Assembly (NCBI RefSeq): GCF_000518665.1
Contig: NZ_JAEA01000011.1
Coordinates: 124,001 to 188,000 of the forward strand
Direction: 5' to 3'
Length of the DNA stretch: 64,000 nucleotides
From: Microvirga flocculans ATCC BAA-817
GTDB lineage: Bacteria; Pseudomonadota; Alphaproteobacteria; Rhizobiales; Beijerinckiaceae
Each line of letters begins with the position of its first letter. The first letter of the stretch is position 1. Shown here in pieces: positions 24,462 to 33,162 of this stretch. The notes beneath the pieces are model-generated. The model saw nothing but the letters and a program-made list of their open reading frames with translations. It had not been told where the DNA came from and did not search any database. The translations under genes and the position numbers were made by a program.

Positions 24462-25450
24462 GCGGCGGCCTCCGTGCGGACGGGGGATTGATCGTAGAGA
24501 TGGCAGGCCACGCGGTGCCCGTTATGCGCGATGGGCTCCGGCCGCTCGACCCGGCAGCGCTCGAACACATAGGGGCAGCGCGGATTGAACGGACAGCCTG
24601 GCGGGATGGCCGACAGGCGCGGCATGGATCCCGGGATCTGCACGAGGCGCTCCGTGTCGGCTTCGAGCGAGGGGATCGCCCCCATCAGGCCCTTGGCATA
24701 GGGATGAAGCGGATTCTGCACCACGTCCCGCACCGGCCCGATCTCCGCGATGCGGCCCGCATACATCACCGCCACGCGGTCGGCCGTTTCGGCGATCACG
24801 CCCATGTCGTGCGTGACGAGCATGATCGCCGTGCCGTGCTCGCGGCCGAGGCGCTTCAACAGCGCGATGATCTGAGCCTGCACCGACACGTCGAGCGCGG
24901 TGGTCGGCTCGTCGGCGATGATGAGCTCGGGCTCCGCGCAGAGAGCAAGAGCGATCACGACGCGCTGGCGCATTCCGCCCGAGAACTCGTGCGGGTAGCT
25001 GTCGATGCGCTTGTCGGGCGCGGGAATGCCGACCTCCGCCAGAAGGTCGATGGCGCGCTTGCGCGCCGCCGAGGCGGACAGGTTTGTGTGGGTGCGGATC
25101 GTCTCGATGAGCTGCTCGCTGACCCGGTAGAGCGGATTGAGGCTGGTCAGCGGATCCTGGAAGATCATGCCGATGCGCTTGCCGCGCACCTTGCGCATCT
25201 CCTCCGGCGGCAGGTTGTCGATGCGAAGCCCCGAGAGCAGGATCTCGCCCCCAGCGATGCGCCCCGGCGGATCGATGAGGCCGATCACGGCGGAGCCTGT
25301 TACCGACTTGCCGGCACCGGATTCGCCCACGACGCCGAGCACCTCCCCCTTGCCGATGTCGAAGGAGATCCCGTCGATGGCCTTGAGGATGCCGCGCCGG
25401 GTGACGAACTCGACGCGCAGGTCGCGGACGGAGAGAACGGGTTGAGCCAT
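24458..25450 (-). CDS. dppD: Dipeptide/oligopeptide ABC transporter ATP-binding protein
   Basis: The 330-residue first ATPase of the importer has Walker [10 protein letters not shown]-loop [14 protein letters not shown], signature [16 protein letters not shown] and Walker [13 protein letters not shown]. The C-terminal [14 protein letters not shown] matches DppD/OppD. The ATG at 25450 opens at [15 protein letters not shown]. It follows dppC by 14 bases and overlaps dppF by four. Confidence 0.95.
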   Translation of the reverse strand: MAQPVLSVRDLRVEFVTRRGILKAIDGISFDIGKGEVLGVVGESGAGKSVTGSAVIGLIDPPGRIAGGEILLSGLRIDNLPPEEMRKVRGKRIGMIFQDPLTSLNPLYRVSEQLIETIRTHTNLSASAARKRAIDLLAEVGIPAPDKRIDSYPHEFSGGMRQRVVIALALCAEPELIIADEPTTALDVSVQAQIIALLKRLGREHGTAIMLVTHDMGVIAETADRVAVMYAGRIAEIGPVRDVVQNPLHPYAKGLMGAIPSLEADTERLVQIPGSMPRLSAIPPGCPFNPRCPYVFERCRVERPEPIAHNGHRVACHLYDQSPVRTEAAA

Positions 25451-25464
25451 GGATAGTCCCTCTC

Positions 25465-26415
25465 TCACCGCAGCTTCGGATTGAGCGCGTCGCGCAGCCA
25501 ATCCCCCAGGAGATTGATGGAAAGGACCAGCAGCGCCAGCGCGATGCCGGGGAAGGCCACGATCCACCACTCGCCGGAGAACAGGTAGTTGTTGCCGATG
25601 CGGATGAGCGTGCCGAGGGACGGCATGGTCTCCGGCATGCCGGTGCCGAGGAAGGACAGCGTCGCCTCGGTGATGATGGCGAGCGCGAGGTTGATGGTGG
25701 CGATGACCAGCACGGGGCCAAGCACGTTGGGAAGCACGTGCCGGACCATGATGACCGGCGCGGGAAGGCCGATGAGCCGGGCGGCGGCGATGTAGTCCTT
25801 GTTCTTCTCCACCATCACGGAGCCGCGCACGGTGCGCGCGTACTGCACCCAGAAGCTCAGGCCGATGGAAAAGACGAGAACCGAGAGCGTCGTCACCCCG
25901 TCGAGCTGACCGCCGAGTACGGATTTCACCACTCCGTCCACGAGAAGCGCGATGAGGATGGCCGGAAAGGTCAGCTGCACGTCGGCGATGCGCATGATGA
26001 CGGCATCGACCGTGCCGCCCAGATAGCCGGCGACGAGGCCGAGCCCGATGCCCAGCGTCGCCGAGAAGGCTACGCCGAGAAAGCCGACGGCGAGCGAGAT
26101 GCGCAGGCCATAGAGAATGGCCGAGAGGATGTCGCGTCCCTGTTCGTCCGTGCCGAGCAGGAAAGGCATCTGCCCTTCCGCATCCCAGACGGGTGGCAGG
26201 CGGCTGTTCATGAGCTCCAGCTGCGCGGGATCGAAGGGATCCTGCGGTGCGAGGAATCCTGCGAGCACGGCGGCGGCCATCAAGGCCACCGTCAGGACGG
26301 CCGCCGCCATGGTGAGCTTCGAGCGCTTGAAGCTCGCCCACACGTCGCTGTCGAGGAACCGGGCCAGCAAGGAGGCCGGCTGAGGCGCGGGTGCCGTTTG
26401 CGTTGCTTCTGCCAT
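25465..26415 (-). CDS. dppC: Peptide ABC transporter permease
   Basis: The 316-residue inner-membrane permease has six predicted helices after a cytosolic N-terminal tail. LGTDEQGRDILSAILYGLRIS near residues 88-108 is the DppC/OppC signature, and the EAA loop is AARLIGLPAPVIMVRHVLPN. The large segment about 53-95 lies in the periplasm. It starts ten bases after dppB and pairs with it as the membrane channel. Confidence 0.95.
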   Translation of the reverse strand: MAEATQTAPAPQPASLLARFLDSDVWASFKRSKLTMAAAVLTVALMAAAVLAGFLAPQDPFDPAQLELMNSRLPPVWDAEGQMPFLLGTDEQGRDILSAILYGLRISLAVGFLGVAFSATLGIGLGLVAGYLGGTVDAVIMRIADVQLTFPAILIALLVDGVVKSVLGGQLDGVTTLSVLVFSIGLSFWVQYARTVRGSVMVEKNKDYIAAARLIGLPAPVIMVRHVLPNVLGPVLVIATINLALAIITEATLSFLGTGMPETMPSLGTLIRIGNNYLFSGEWWIVAFPGIALALLVLSINLLGDWLRDALNPKLR

Positions 26416-26425
26416 CGCTCCCTCC

Positions 26426-27406
26426 TCAGGCCGGCTGCCGGATGGTCGTTCTCAGGCGGGGATCGACGACCGTGTAGAGGATGTCGACGGCGAGATTGAT
26501 TGCCACGAAGATCAGCGCGACCAGCATCAGGTAGGCCGCCATGATCGGGATATCGACGTTCTGCACGGCCTGGACGAAGAGCAGGCCCATGCCGGGCCAC
26601 TGGAAGACCGTCTCCGTGATGATCGCGAAGGCGATCACCGAGCCCAGCTGCAGGCCCACGATGGTGATGACCGGCACGAGCGTGTTCTTGAGCGCGTGCC
26701 CGAAATGGATCGCCCGGGTCGTCAGCCCCCTCGCCCGCGCGAACTTGATGTAATCGGTGCGCAGCACCTCCAGCATCTCGGCCCGGACGATGCGCATGAT
26801 CAGCGTCATCTGGAACAGGCCCAGGGTGATGGAGGGCATGATGAGCGCCTTGAGGCCCGACCCGGTGAGAAGTCCCGTCGACCACCAGCCGAGCCGCACG
26901 GTGTCGCCGCGGCCGTAGGACGGGAGCCAGCCCAGGGTGACGGAGAAAAGATAGATCAACAGAATGCCGATCAGGAAGGTCGGCAGCGAAATGCCCACGA
27001 GCGAGATCGTCTGGAACACCTTCGCCATGAAGCTGTCCCGCTTCAGGCCCGAATAGACGCCCATCAGAACGCCGAAACCGGTCGCGAAGAGCGTGGCGCA
27101 GAGGGCGAGCTCCAGGGTCGCCGGCATGCGCTCCGCCAGAAGATCCGATACGGGCTGCCGAAACTGGTAGGAGACGCCGAAATCGCCTTGCGCGGCTTTT
27201 GCCAGATAGCGCACGAACTGCACGGGCACCGGATCGTCGAGGCCGAGCGAGCGGCGCACCTGCTCCCGCTCCGCCGCGGGCGTATCGAGGGAAACGATCT
27301 GGTTCACCGGATCGCCGGCGAAGCGGAACATGGCAAAGGAAATGATACCGACGGCCAGAAGAACACCGATGGCCTGGAGGGCACGTCGGATGATGAAAGC
27401 AAACAT
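26426..27406 (-). CDS. dppB: Peptide ABC transporter permease
   Basis: The 326-residue permease has six helices. It opens with MFAFIIRRALQAIGVLLAVG, as is usual for DppB, and has DDPVPVQFVRYLAKAAQGDFG and the EAA loop FARARGLTTRAIHFGHALKN. The start at 27406 matches family starts; an upstream start at 27454 would add 16 polar residues. It lies about 100 bases after dppA. Confidence 0.94.
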   Translation of the reverse strand: MFAFIIRRALQAIGVLLAVGIISFAMFRFAGDPVNQIVSLDTPAAEREQVRRSLGLDDPVPVQFVRYLAKAAQGDFGVSYQFRQPVSDLLAERMPATLELALCATLFATGFGVLMGVYSGLKRDSFMAKVFQTISLVGISLPTFLIGILLIYLFSVTLGWLPSYGRGDTVRLGWWSTGLLTGSGLKALIMPSITLGLFQMTLIMRIVRAEMLEVLRTDYIKFARARGLTTRAIHFGHALKNTLVPVITIVGLQLGSVIAFAIITETVFQWPGMGLLFVQAVQNVDIPIMAAYLMLVALIFVAINLAVDILYTVVDPRLRTTIRQPA

Positions 27407-27507
27407 GAGCAATCTCTGGATCGCTGCGTCCCAGGAGTCGTGTCCAGGGACCATCGAATGAAGGGTCCCGGGCAGAGTCCTGCCCGGGACGAGCGATCGG
27501 GCGCGGA

Positions 27508-29106
27508 TTATTCCTTCTTCTGCGCCCAGTAGAGAAGCACCGAGTTGTCGGCGCGCTGCGGCATCGTCACCTTGTTCGAGACGCCCCAGGCCAGAGCCTG
27601 CTGGTGCAGCGGGATGTAGCCGTACTCGTCGACCGTGATCTGGAAGGCTTCCTTGATCATCTGGTCGCGCTTCTCCTTGTTGCTTTCGACCAGGATCTTG
27701 TCGGTCAGCTCGTCATGCTTCTTGTTGCAGAAGTTGCCGAGGTTCGACTCGCCGCGCGAGGATTGTGGATTGTCGCGGCAGCCTTCGATGTCGTGCAGCA
27801 CGTTGTGGCTGTCGAAGGTGCCCGGCGTCCAGCCCAGAAGGTAGAACGAGGTGTTGTAGTTGCCGGACTTCAGCACCTTGGCGAAATACTGCGCCTTGGG
27901 CTGCGCCATCAGGTTCACCTTGATGCCAGCGCGGGCGAGCATGCCGACGACAGCCTGGCAGATCGCCTCGTCGTTCACGTAGCGATCGTTCGGGCAGTCC
28001 ATGCCGACCTCGAAGCCGTTGGGATAGCCGGCATCGGCAAGAAGCTTCTTCGCCTCCTCGACGTCGTATTTCGGACGCACGAAATCCTTTGCATAGGTGA
28101 AGAGCTGCGGCGCGATCATCAGGGCCGAGGGCGTCGACATGCCGCGCATGACGCGGGACTTGATGGTCTCGATGTCGATGGCCTTGTAGAAGGCCTCGCG
28201 CACCCGTTTGTCCTTGAAGGGGTTCTTGCCCTTCACGTTCGAGAACAGAAGCTCGTCGCGGGTCTGGTCGAAGCCGAGGAAGATAGTGCGCAGCTCGGGA
28301 CCGGCCAGCACCTTCGCATTGGCGCTGCTGTTGACGCGCTGGACGTCCTGCAGCGGAACCGGCTCGATCACGTCCACTTCGCCGGAGAGCAGCGCTGCGA
28401 CGCGGGTCGCATCGGAGGCGATCGGCGTGAAGACGATTTCGTCGAGGTTGTGCTCGACCTTGCCCCACCAATCCTTGTTGGGCTTGAAGACGGTCTTCAC
28501 GCCGGGCTGGTGGCTCTCGATCTTGAACGGGCCGGTGCCGTTGGCGTTCAGCGCCGCGTAGCTGGGCGTCGTCGCGGCGGCCGGGGTGGGTGCCGCGGCG
28601 TTGTTCGCCTCAGCCCATTCCTTGTCCATGATGTACCAGGTATCCCACTGGGCATTCATGATCGGGTTGGGCGATTTCAGCTTCACGTCGAGCGTGTAGT
28701 CATCGACCTTCACGAATTCGGCGCCGCTGGGAACGCGGGTCTGGAAGTTGGAGCCCTGCGCCCGCACCCGGTTCGCCGAGAAGATCACGTCGTCGGCGGT
28801 GAACGGGTTGCCGTTGTGAAACTTCACGTTCTTGCGCAGATAGATGCGCCAGGTCAGGCCGTCCGGGCTGATTTCCCAGCGCTCGGCGAGGCCGGGCTCG
28901 ATGGCGAGATCCCTGCCGCGCTTGGTCAGGCCTTCATAGACATGGCCGAGATGGGCGTTGGTGGTCGTCTCGTTGAGGGTGTAGGGATCGAGCGACTTCA
29001 GGTCGCCCTGGTTGGCATAGCGGAGGGTGACGGCCATCGCCGGCAGGGCGGCGCCGGCCAAGAGCGTCGCAACCGTTGCGGCCAGAAACTTCGAACGCAT
29101 CGTCAT
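27508..29106 (-). CDS. dppA: Periplasmic peptide-binding protein of the ABC importer
   Basis: The 532-residue protein has a Sec signal peptide (cleavage after LPAMA) and the class-C solute-binding fold. Signatures are LDPYTLNETTTNAHLGHVYE, the ERWEISPDGLTWRIYLRKNV helix-strand and KFHNGNPFTADDVIFSANR. GAGGAG lies 11 bases before the ATG at 29106. This family binds peptides, nickel, opines or other small ligands; peptides are the default guess. The deacetylase upstream could mean N-acylated substrates. Confidence 0.92.
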   Translation of the reverse strand: MTMRSKFLAATVATLLAGAALPAMAVTLRYANQGDLKSLDPYTLNETTTNAHLGHVYEGLTKRGRDLAIEPGLAERWEISPDGLTWRIYLRKNVKFHNGNPFTADDVIFSANRVRAQGSNFQTRVPSGAEFVKVDDYTLDVKLKSPNPIMNAQWDTWYIMDKEWAEANNAAAPTPAAATTPSYAALNANGTGPFKIESHQPGVKTVFKPNKDWWGKVEHNLDEIVFTPIASDATRVAALLSGEVDVIEPVPLQDVQRVNSSANAKVLAGPELRTIFLGFDQTRDELLFSNVKGKNPFKDKRVREAFYKAIDIETIKSRVMRGMSTPSALMIAPQLFTYAKDFVRPKYDVEEAKKLLADAGYPNGFEVGMDCPNDRYVNDEAICQAVVGMLARAGIKVNLMAQPKAQYFAKVLKSGNYNTSFYLLGWTPGTFDSHNVLHDIEGCRDNPQSSRGESNLGNFCNKKHDELTDKILVESNKEKRDQMIKEAFQITVDEYGYIPLHQQALAWGVSNKVTMPQRADNSVLLYWAQKKE

Positions 29107-29260
29107 CTTTTGTCTTTCTCCTCTGGAAGTCCCGCGTCTTTGCGCGATGTTGTTCTTCTCGGAAGGCCGGATTCTTGCCGTGTCCTTTCCGCCGGGCATG
29201 AAGTTAGGCAGGAAAGTGGCCGACGGTCTAGCCCCCGTTCTCAACCTTGTTGCCCATGGA

Positions 29261-30415
29261 TCAGGCACAAAGCCCCTCGACGATGCGGCGCAACACGCGC
29301 TCCCCCGCCTCCAGCTCGCCGATTTCGATGTACTCGTCCGGCTGATGGGCCTGGGCGATATCCCCCGGCCCGCAGACCACGGTCGACCAGCCGACCCGCT
29401 GGAACAGACCGGCCTCGGTGCCATAGGCGACCACATGGGTGCCGTTGTCGCCCGTGACCCTGCGCATCAGGTGCTCGGCGGCTCCATCGGTCTCGGGCCG
29501 CAGCCCCGGAACCTCGGCGATCAGTTCGACGGAAACGCCGGTCTCCGGAGCGATCGCCTTCATCCGCGGCTCGATCACGTCGCGGATATAGGCCCGGTAG
29601 CGATCCAGGTAGTCGTGCGGGCTCTCGGTCGGGATCGCCCGGATGTCGCTGAAGAACCATGCGGAGGACGACACCACGTTCGCCGCATTGCCCCCGGCCA
29701 TCATGCCGCAATGCAATGTGGTGTAGGGCGGCTCGAACGGGTCGGCCGGATCGGCCCGGCGGCGGTTTTCCTCCATCACGTCCTCGTGCCAGGCGATGAG
29801 GCGCGCGGCGTTCATCACGGCGCTCACGCCCCGGTCGATCCGGCTCGAATGCACGGCATGGCCCGTGACCTCGGTGCGCAGCTGGACGGAGGCCTTGTGC
29901 CCCGTCACCACCGCATGGCGCGTCGGCTCGCCCACGATCACAGCGGCGGGCGTCGGAATCGATCGCGCCATGGCCTGCACCATGGATGGCGCACCCCGGC
30001 AGGCGATTTCCTCGTCGTAGGAGAGAGCGATGTGGATCGGCCGCTTGAGCGGAGCCCGCACCATATCGGGCACCAGTGCCAGGACGAGCGCGTCGAAGCC
30101 CTTCATGTCTGTTGCGCCGCGTCCGTAGAGACGGCCGTTCTTCTCCGTCAGCGTCCACGGATCGGTCGTCCAGTTCTGCCCGTCCACCGGAACCACATCG
30201 GTATGGCCCGAAAACACGACGCCCCCCTCCACCTGCGGACCGATGCTCGCATAGAGATTGGCCTTGTCGCCCTCGGGGCTCATGACGAGCGTGCTTTCGA
30301 CGCCATGAGCGTTCAGCCAGTCGCGGCAGAACGCGATGATGTCGAGATTGCTGCTTGTCGAAACACTCGGGAAGGCAACAAGACGCGCGAGCATTTCGCG
30401 GGAGGACAGGGACAT
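29261..30415 (-). CDS. argE: ArgE/DapE-type M20 deacetylase
   Basis: The 384-residue zinc hydrolase is annotated as acetylornithine deacetylase. Metal ligands are visible in VVFSGHTDVVPVDG (His, Asp), GRGATDMKGF (Asp), SYDEEIACRG (catalytic Glu-Glu) and late QAHQPDEYIEIGELE (His). The dimerisation domain lies between. AAGGAG is nine bases before the ATG at 30415. Because it directly precedes dppABCDF on the same strand, it may act on imported N-acyl amino acids or peptides and not in arginine synthesis, so the gene symbol is only a family label. Confidence 0.88.
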   Translation of the reverse strand: MSLSSREMLARLVAFPSVSTSSNLDIIAFCRDWLNAHGVESTLVMSPEGDKANLYASIGPQVEGGVVFSGHTDVVPVDGQNWTTDPWTLTEKNGRLYGRGATDMKGFDALVLALVPDMVRAPLKRPIHIALSYDEEIACRGAPSMVQAMARSIPTPAAVIVGEPTRHAVVTGHKASVQLRTEVTGHAVHSSRIDRGVSAVMNAARLIAWHEDVMEENRRRADPADPFEPPYTTLHCGMMAGGNAANVVSSSAWFFSDIRAIPTESPHDYLDRYRAYIRDVIEPRMKAIAPETGVSVELIAEVPGLRPETDGAAEHLMRRVTGDNGTHVVAYGTEAGLFQRVGWSTVVCGPGDIAQAHQPDEYIEIGELEAGERVLRRIVEGLCA

Positions 30416-30552
30416 GGAAGGCATCTCCTTGCGGTGAGAGGCCTCAGCATCCGATCCTATCGAGAGCGCGGTCAAGCTGGATTTATCGGCCTCGAGCGAA
30501 ACCTTGCCTGTTGACGAGGCGGGCTTGCCGCCGCCATGATCCCCCACCTGCC

Positions 30553-30948
30553 ATGACACGTTTCTCCATTCACACCCCCAATGCCGCTCCGCCAGCTGGC
30601 CCCTATTCCCAGGCCATCCGGGCCGGGGATCTCGTCTTCGTCTCGGGCCAGTTGCCGCTCGATCCCGAGGGTTTCCTCGTGGGAGCTGGCGACATCAGAG
30701 CGCAGACCCGGCAGGTCTTCGCCAATATCGAGGCCATCCTGCGCGCTGCCGGATCGTCGCTCGACCGCGTGGTCAAGACGACGGTGTTTCTCACCAATCT
30801 CGACGACTTTGCAGGCATGAACGACGTTTACGCCTCGGTCTTCAAGCAGCCCTACCCCGCGCGCTCGACCGTCGAGACCGGCCGGCTTCCCGGCGGCATG
30901 CTCCTCGAAGTCGAATGCGTCGCACAAGTTGAACGGACCGCCCCATGA
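30553..30948 (+). CDS. ridA: RidA family enamine/imine deaminase
   Basis: The 131-residue protein is a YjgF/RidA trimer subunit that hydrolyses reactive enamines such as 2-aminoacrylate. Signatures are GPYSQAIRAGDLVFVSGQLP near residues 16-35, VVKTTVFLTNLDDFAGMN, and PARSTVETGRLPGGMLLEVE with the substrate-binding arginine. Its stop codon overlaps the start of the dehydratase as ATGA. That enzyme type makes the enamines RidA removes, so the coupling makes sense. Confidence 0.93.
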   Translation: MTRFSIHTPNAAPPAGPYSQAIRAGDLVFVSGQLPLDPEGFLVGAGDIRAQTRQVFANIEAILRAAGSSLDRVVKTTVFLTNLDDFAGMNDVYASVFKQPYPARSTVETGRLPGGMLLEVECVAQVERTAP

Positions 30949-31904
30949 CCACCTTCGACGTGACGCTCTCCGACATCGAATCCGCGCGCAGCCGCATCGC
31001 CGGACGCGTGAGGCGGACACCGGCTTTTGAGAGCCGCGAGGTGTCCGCGCGGCTCGGCCGCCGCACGGCCTTGAAGATGGAGGCGCTGCAACTTGCAGGC
31101 TCCTTCAAGGTGCGCGGCGTCTTCAACAAGGTCATGACCTTGAGCGAAGAGGACCGCCGCCGCGGGCTCGTCACCGTGTCGGGCGGCAATCATGCCATCG
31201 CGGTCGCGTGGGTCGCGGGCACGCTCGGGCTCGACGCTCTCGTGCTGATGCCGAAGGTGACGCCCCGGTTCAACATCGACCTGACGACGAAATACGGCGC
31301 ACGGGTGGAACTCTGCGACGACGCCGCCGAAGCCTTCGCCAAGGCCGAAGCCTATCAGAGCGAAGGCCGCCTCTTCGTGCACCCTTACGACGATCCGGCG
31401 ATCATCGCAGGCCATGGAACGCTCGGGCTCGAATTCCTGGAGGACATCCCGGACCTCACCCATGTCTTCGTCTCCATCGGCGGCGGCGGCTTCATGTCGG
31501 GCGTGGCGAGCGCCCTGAAGGCGAAGAAGCCCTCCCTCACCGTCTACGGCGTCGAAACCGTGGGCGCACAGACCATGACGGAGGCCCTGAAGGCCGGCGA
31601 GCCCGTGACGATCCGTGCGACCTCCATCGCCCGCACGCTGGGCGCGCCCTTCGCCACGCACAGGACGATCGCCGCCGTCAGGCTCTTCCTGAAGGAGATC
31701 CTCCTCGTGGAGGACGAGCCGGTCATCAAGGACGTGAGCTGGCTCCTGCAGAACGAAAAGCTGCTCTGCGAGCCGGCGGCCGCCTGCGTCCTCACCGCAG
31801 CCGAAACGGTGGCGTCCTCCCTGCCGCCTGACAGCGTCGTCGGCCTCGTGCTCTGCGGCTCCAATCTGTCGCTCGGGGACCTGGACGCCTGGCGCAAAGC
31901 GTGA
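30945..31904 (+). CDS. Threonine/serine dehydratase-like PLP enzyme
   Basis: The 319-residue enzyme has the fold-type II PLP layout. The Schiff-base lysine is in AGSFKVRG near residue 55, the substrate loop is TVSGGNHAIAVAW, and the phosphate-binding glycine loop is SIGGGGFMSG. It is shorter than biosynthetic IlvA and lacks the regulatory ACT domain, so a catabolic threonine or serine (or hydroxy-aspartate) dehydratase is likely. It is translationally coupled to ridA. Confidence 0.9.
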   Translation: MTTFDVTLSDIESARSRIAGRVRRTPAFESREVSARLGRRTALKMEALQLAGSFKVRGVFNKVMTLSEEDRRRGLVTVSGGNHAIAVAWVAGTLGLDALVLMPKVTPRFNIDLTTKYGARVELCDDAAEAFAKAEAYQSEGRLFVHPYDDPAIIAGHGTLGLEFLEDIPDLTHVFVSIGGGGFMSGVASALKAKKPSLTVYGVETVGAQTMTEALKAGEPVTIRATSIARTLGAPFATHRTIAAVRLFLKEILLVEDEPVIKDVSWLLQNEKLLCEPAAACVLTAAETVASSLPPDSVVGLVLCGSNLSLGDLDAWRKA

Positions 31905-31999
31905 GGGCATGGGAGCCCCGCTTCCCTCGCCCGGATCATGGCCAGACAAGCCATCGGGCGCGTTTTGACGACTTTCCCTGCGAAAGTGCATTTCAGGGG

Positions 32000-32028
32000 T
32001 TGCACACCGGAACCGCCGGAGCTAATTG
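32000..32028 (+). promoter_or_regulatory. Probable promoter of the tRNA-Pro gene
   Basis: TTGCAC (32000-32005) and TAATTG (32023-32028) are separated by 17 bases, and the tRNA begins at 32037, which is where transcription would be expected to start or shortly after. Confidence 0.4.
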
Positions 32029-32036
32029 ACACAAGT

Positions 32037-32114
32037 CGGAGCGTAGCGCAGCCCGGTTAGCGCACTAGTCTGGGGGACTAGGGGTCGTGGGTTCAAATCC
32101 CGCCGCTCCGACCA
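32037..32114 (+). tRNA. tRNA-Pro (anticodon GGG)
   Basis: The acceptor CGGAGCG pairs with CGCTCCG, followed by A and an encoded CCA (32112-32114). The anticodon stem CTAGT / ACTAG closes the loop CTGGGGG, whose anticodon GGG reads CCC and CCU proline codons. The T arm carries GGTTCAAAT. Confidence 0.97.
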
Positions 32115-32461
32115 TTCTTCTTCAAAAGCCTGGATCGTGTTTCCTTTCGCAGCGGATATCCCCGGAAGGCTTGCCGAAAGATCCTACGCACCCGCTCAAT
32201 CTCTTTCTCACATCATCGCCCCGCCCTGGCGGCGTCCTGCGGCTTTGCCTGTATTCAGGCATAAAAAATCCCGCCCCATTTGACGCTGGAGCGGGATTTG
32301 AAGTCTCAGGAGCAATCCTTGGAGGGATGTTCTCCAAACCCGTGATCGGGCCGAAAGGTTGCAGGCTGCGGCTTTCGATCCCAGGGATGACGAAGCCATG
32401 CCGCATCCAAGCTATGGCAGCTTGCGGCCAAGGTCGCCATGTCCGTTCATTTCAGGAGGAA
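32115..32461. other. Intergenic region between two tRNA genes
   Basis: No protein gene is supported in these 347 bases. The only clear element is the hairpin at 32262-32299, which suits the end of the tRNA-Val transcript. Confidence 0.55.
32262..32299 (-). terminator. Terminator after tRNA-Val
   Basis: AAATCCCGC (32266-32274) pairs with GCGGGATTT (32291-32299). On the minus strand the hairpin continues into TTTTTTAT. It lies about 160 bases past the tRNA-Val 3' end. Confidence 0.7.
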
Positions 32462-32537
32462 TGGTGGGCGGTGAGGGACTCGAACCCCCGACCTGCGGTG
32501 TGTAAAACCGAAGCTCTACCAACTGAGCTAACCGCCC
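32462..32537 (-). tRNA. tRNA-Val (anticodon UAC)
   Basis: On the minus strand the acceptor GGGCGGT pairs with ACCGCCC, then ACCA with encoded CCA. The D arm is GCTC / GAGC. The anticodon loop TTTACAC gives UAC for valine. The T arm is GGGGG-TTCGAGT-CCCTC. Pair 27-43 appears to be a mismatch, the only irregular point. Confidence 0.93.
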
Positions 32538-32552
32538 GCTCGGGCCTGACAT

Positions 32553-32588
32553 AAAAAGAGAAGGCCAACAACGCAAGCGTCGTCGGCC
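32553..32588 (-). terminator. Terminator of the HU gene
   Basis: GGCCAACAAC (32563-32572) and GTCGTCGGCC (32579-32588) pair with some G-U contacts. On the minus strand the run TTCTCTTTTT follows. It stands between hup and tRNA-Val. Confidence 0.7.
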
Positions 32589-32594
32589 CTCTTT

Positions 32595-32648
32595 GCTAAA
32601 GCATCGGACCCAAAAGTGGAACCCACCCCGGTATCGATCCGATGCGCC
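32595..32648. repeat. Dispersed palindromic repeat, copy C (left module only)
   Basis: GCTAAAGCATCGGACCCAAA opens this copy and TCCGATGC closes it. The inner arm is partly decayed, with ACCCACCCCGG where copy A has CCACTTTTGGG. The right module is missing. It lies just past the hup stop codon. Confidence 0.75.
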
Positions 32649-32686
32649 TATCCGCGGATGTACCCGCGAATGTCGCCAAAAAGCGA

Positions 32687-32965
32687 TTACTTCGCGTTGA
32701 CGGCGTCCTTCAGGCCCGCGCCGGCGCGGAACTTCGGGGTCTTGGAAGCGGGAACCTTCACCTTCTCGCCGGTGCGCGGGTTGCGCGCCTCGCCGGCGGC
32801 ACGGTTGGTCACCACGAAAGTGCCGAAACCGACGATCTTCACCTCGTCGCCCTTCTTGAGGGCGCCCGTGATCGCCTCGATGGCGGCGTCGATCGCCTCA
32901 CCAGCCTGGCCACGAGAAAGACCGACCTTGTCGGCGACGGCAGCAACGAGCTCGCCTTTGTTCAT
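32687..32965 (-). CDS. hup: DNA-binding protein HU
   Basis: The 92-residue nucleoid protein bends and wraps DNA as a dimer. It opens with MNKGELVAAVADKVGLSRGQ, has the dimer core IEAITGALKKGDEVKIVGFG and the DNA arm with RNPRTGEKVKVPASKTPKF, in which the proline inserts between bases. GGAGG lies before the ATG at 32965. It follows lon in the conserved tig-clpP-clpX-lon-hup order. Confidence 0.97.
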   Translation of the reverse strand: MNKGELVAAVADKVGLSRGQAGEAIDAAIEAITGALKKGDEVKIVGFGTFVVTNRAAGEARNPRTGEKVKVPASKTPKFRAGAGLKDAVNAK

Positions 32966-33100
32966 CTTATATCCTCCAGTGATCACGGCGGCCGCAAAAA
33001 AGAAATGGTCCACCGTTTCAGGGACAACCCGTTTGGCGCAAAGCTTATCGGTAAGCAAGTCCCGAAGTGGCTGATTTCAGCCGTTTTTCCGTAGTTTTCA

Positions 33101-33138
33101 TCAAAAAGAAGCCCCCGGGCGGTTGCCCGGGGGCTTCT
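33101..33138 (-). terminator. Terminator of lon
   Basis: AGAAGCCCCCGGGC (33107-33120) pairs with GCCCGGGGGCTTCT (33125-33138). On the minus strand CTTTTTGA follows. Confidence 0.93.
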
Positions 33139-33162
33139 GTCGTTAGGTCATGCCGTAAACGC

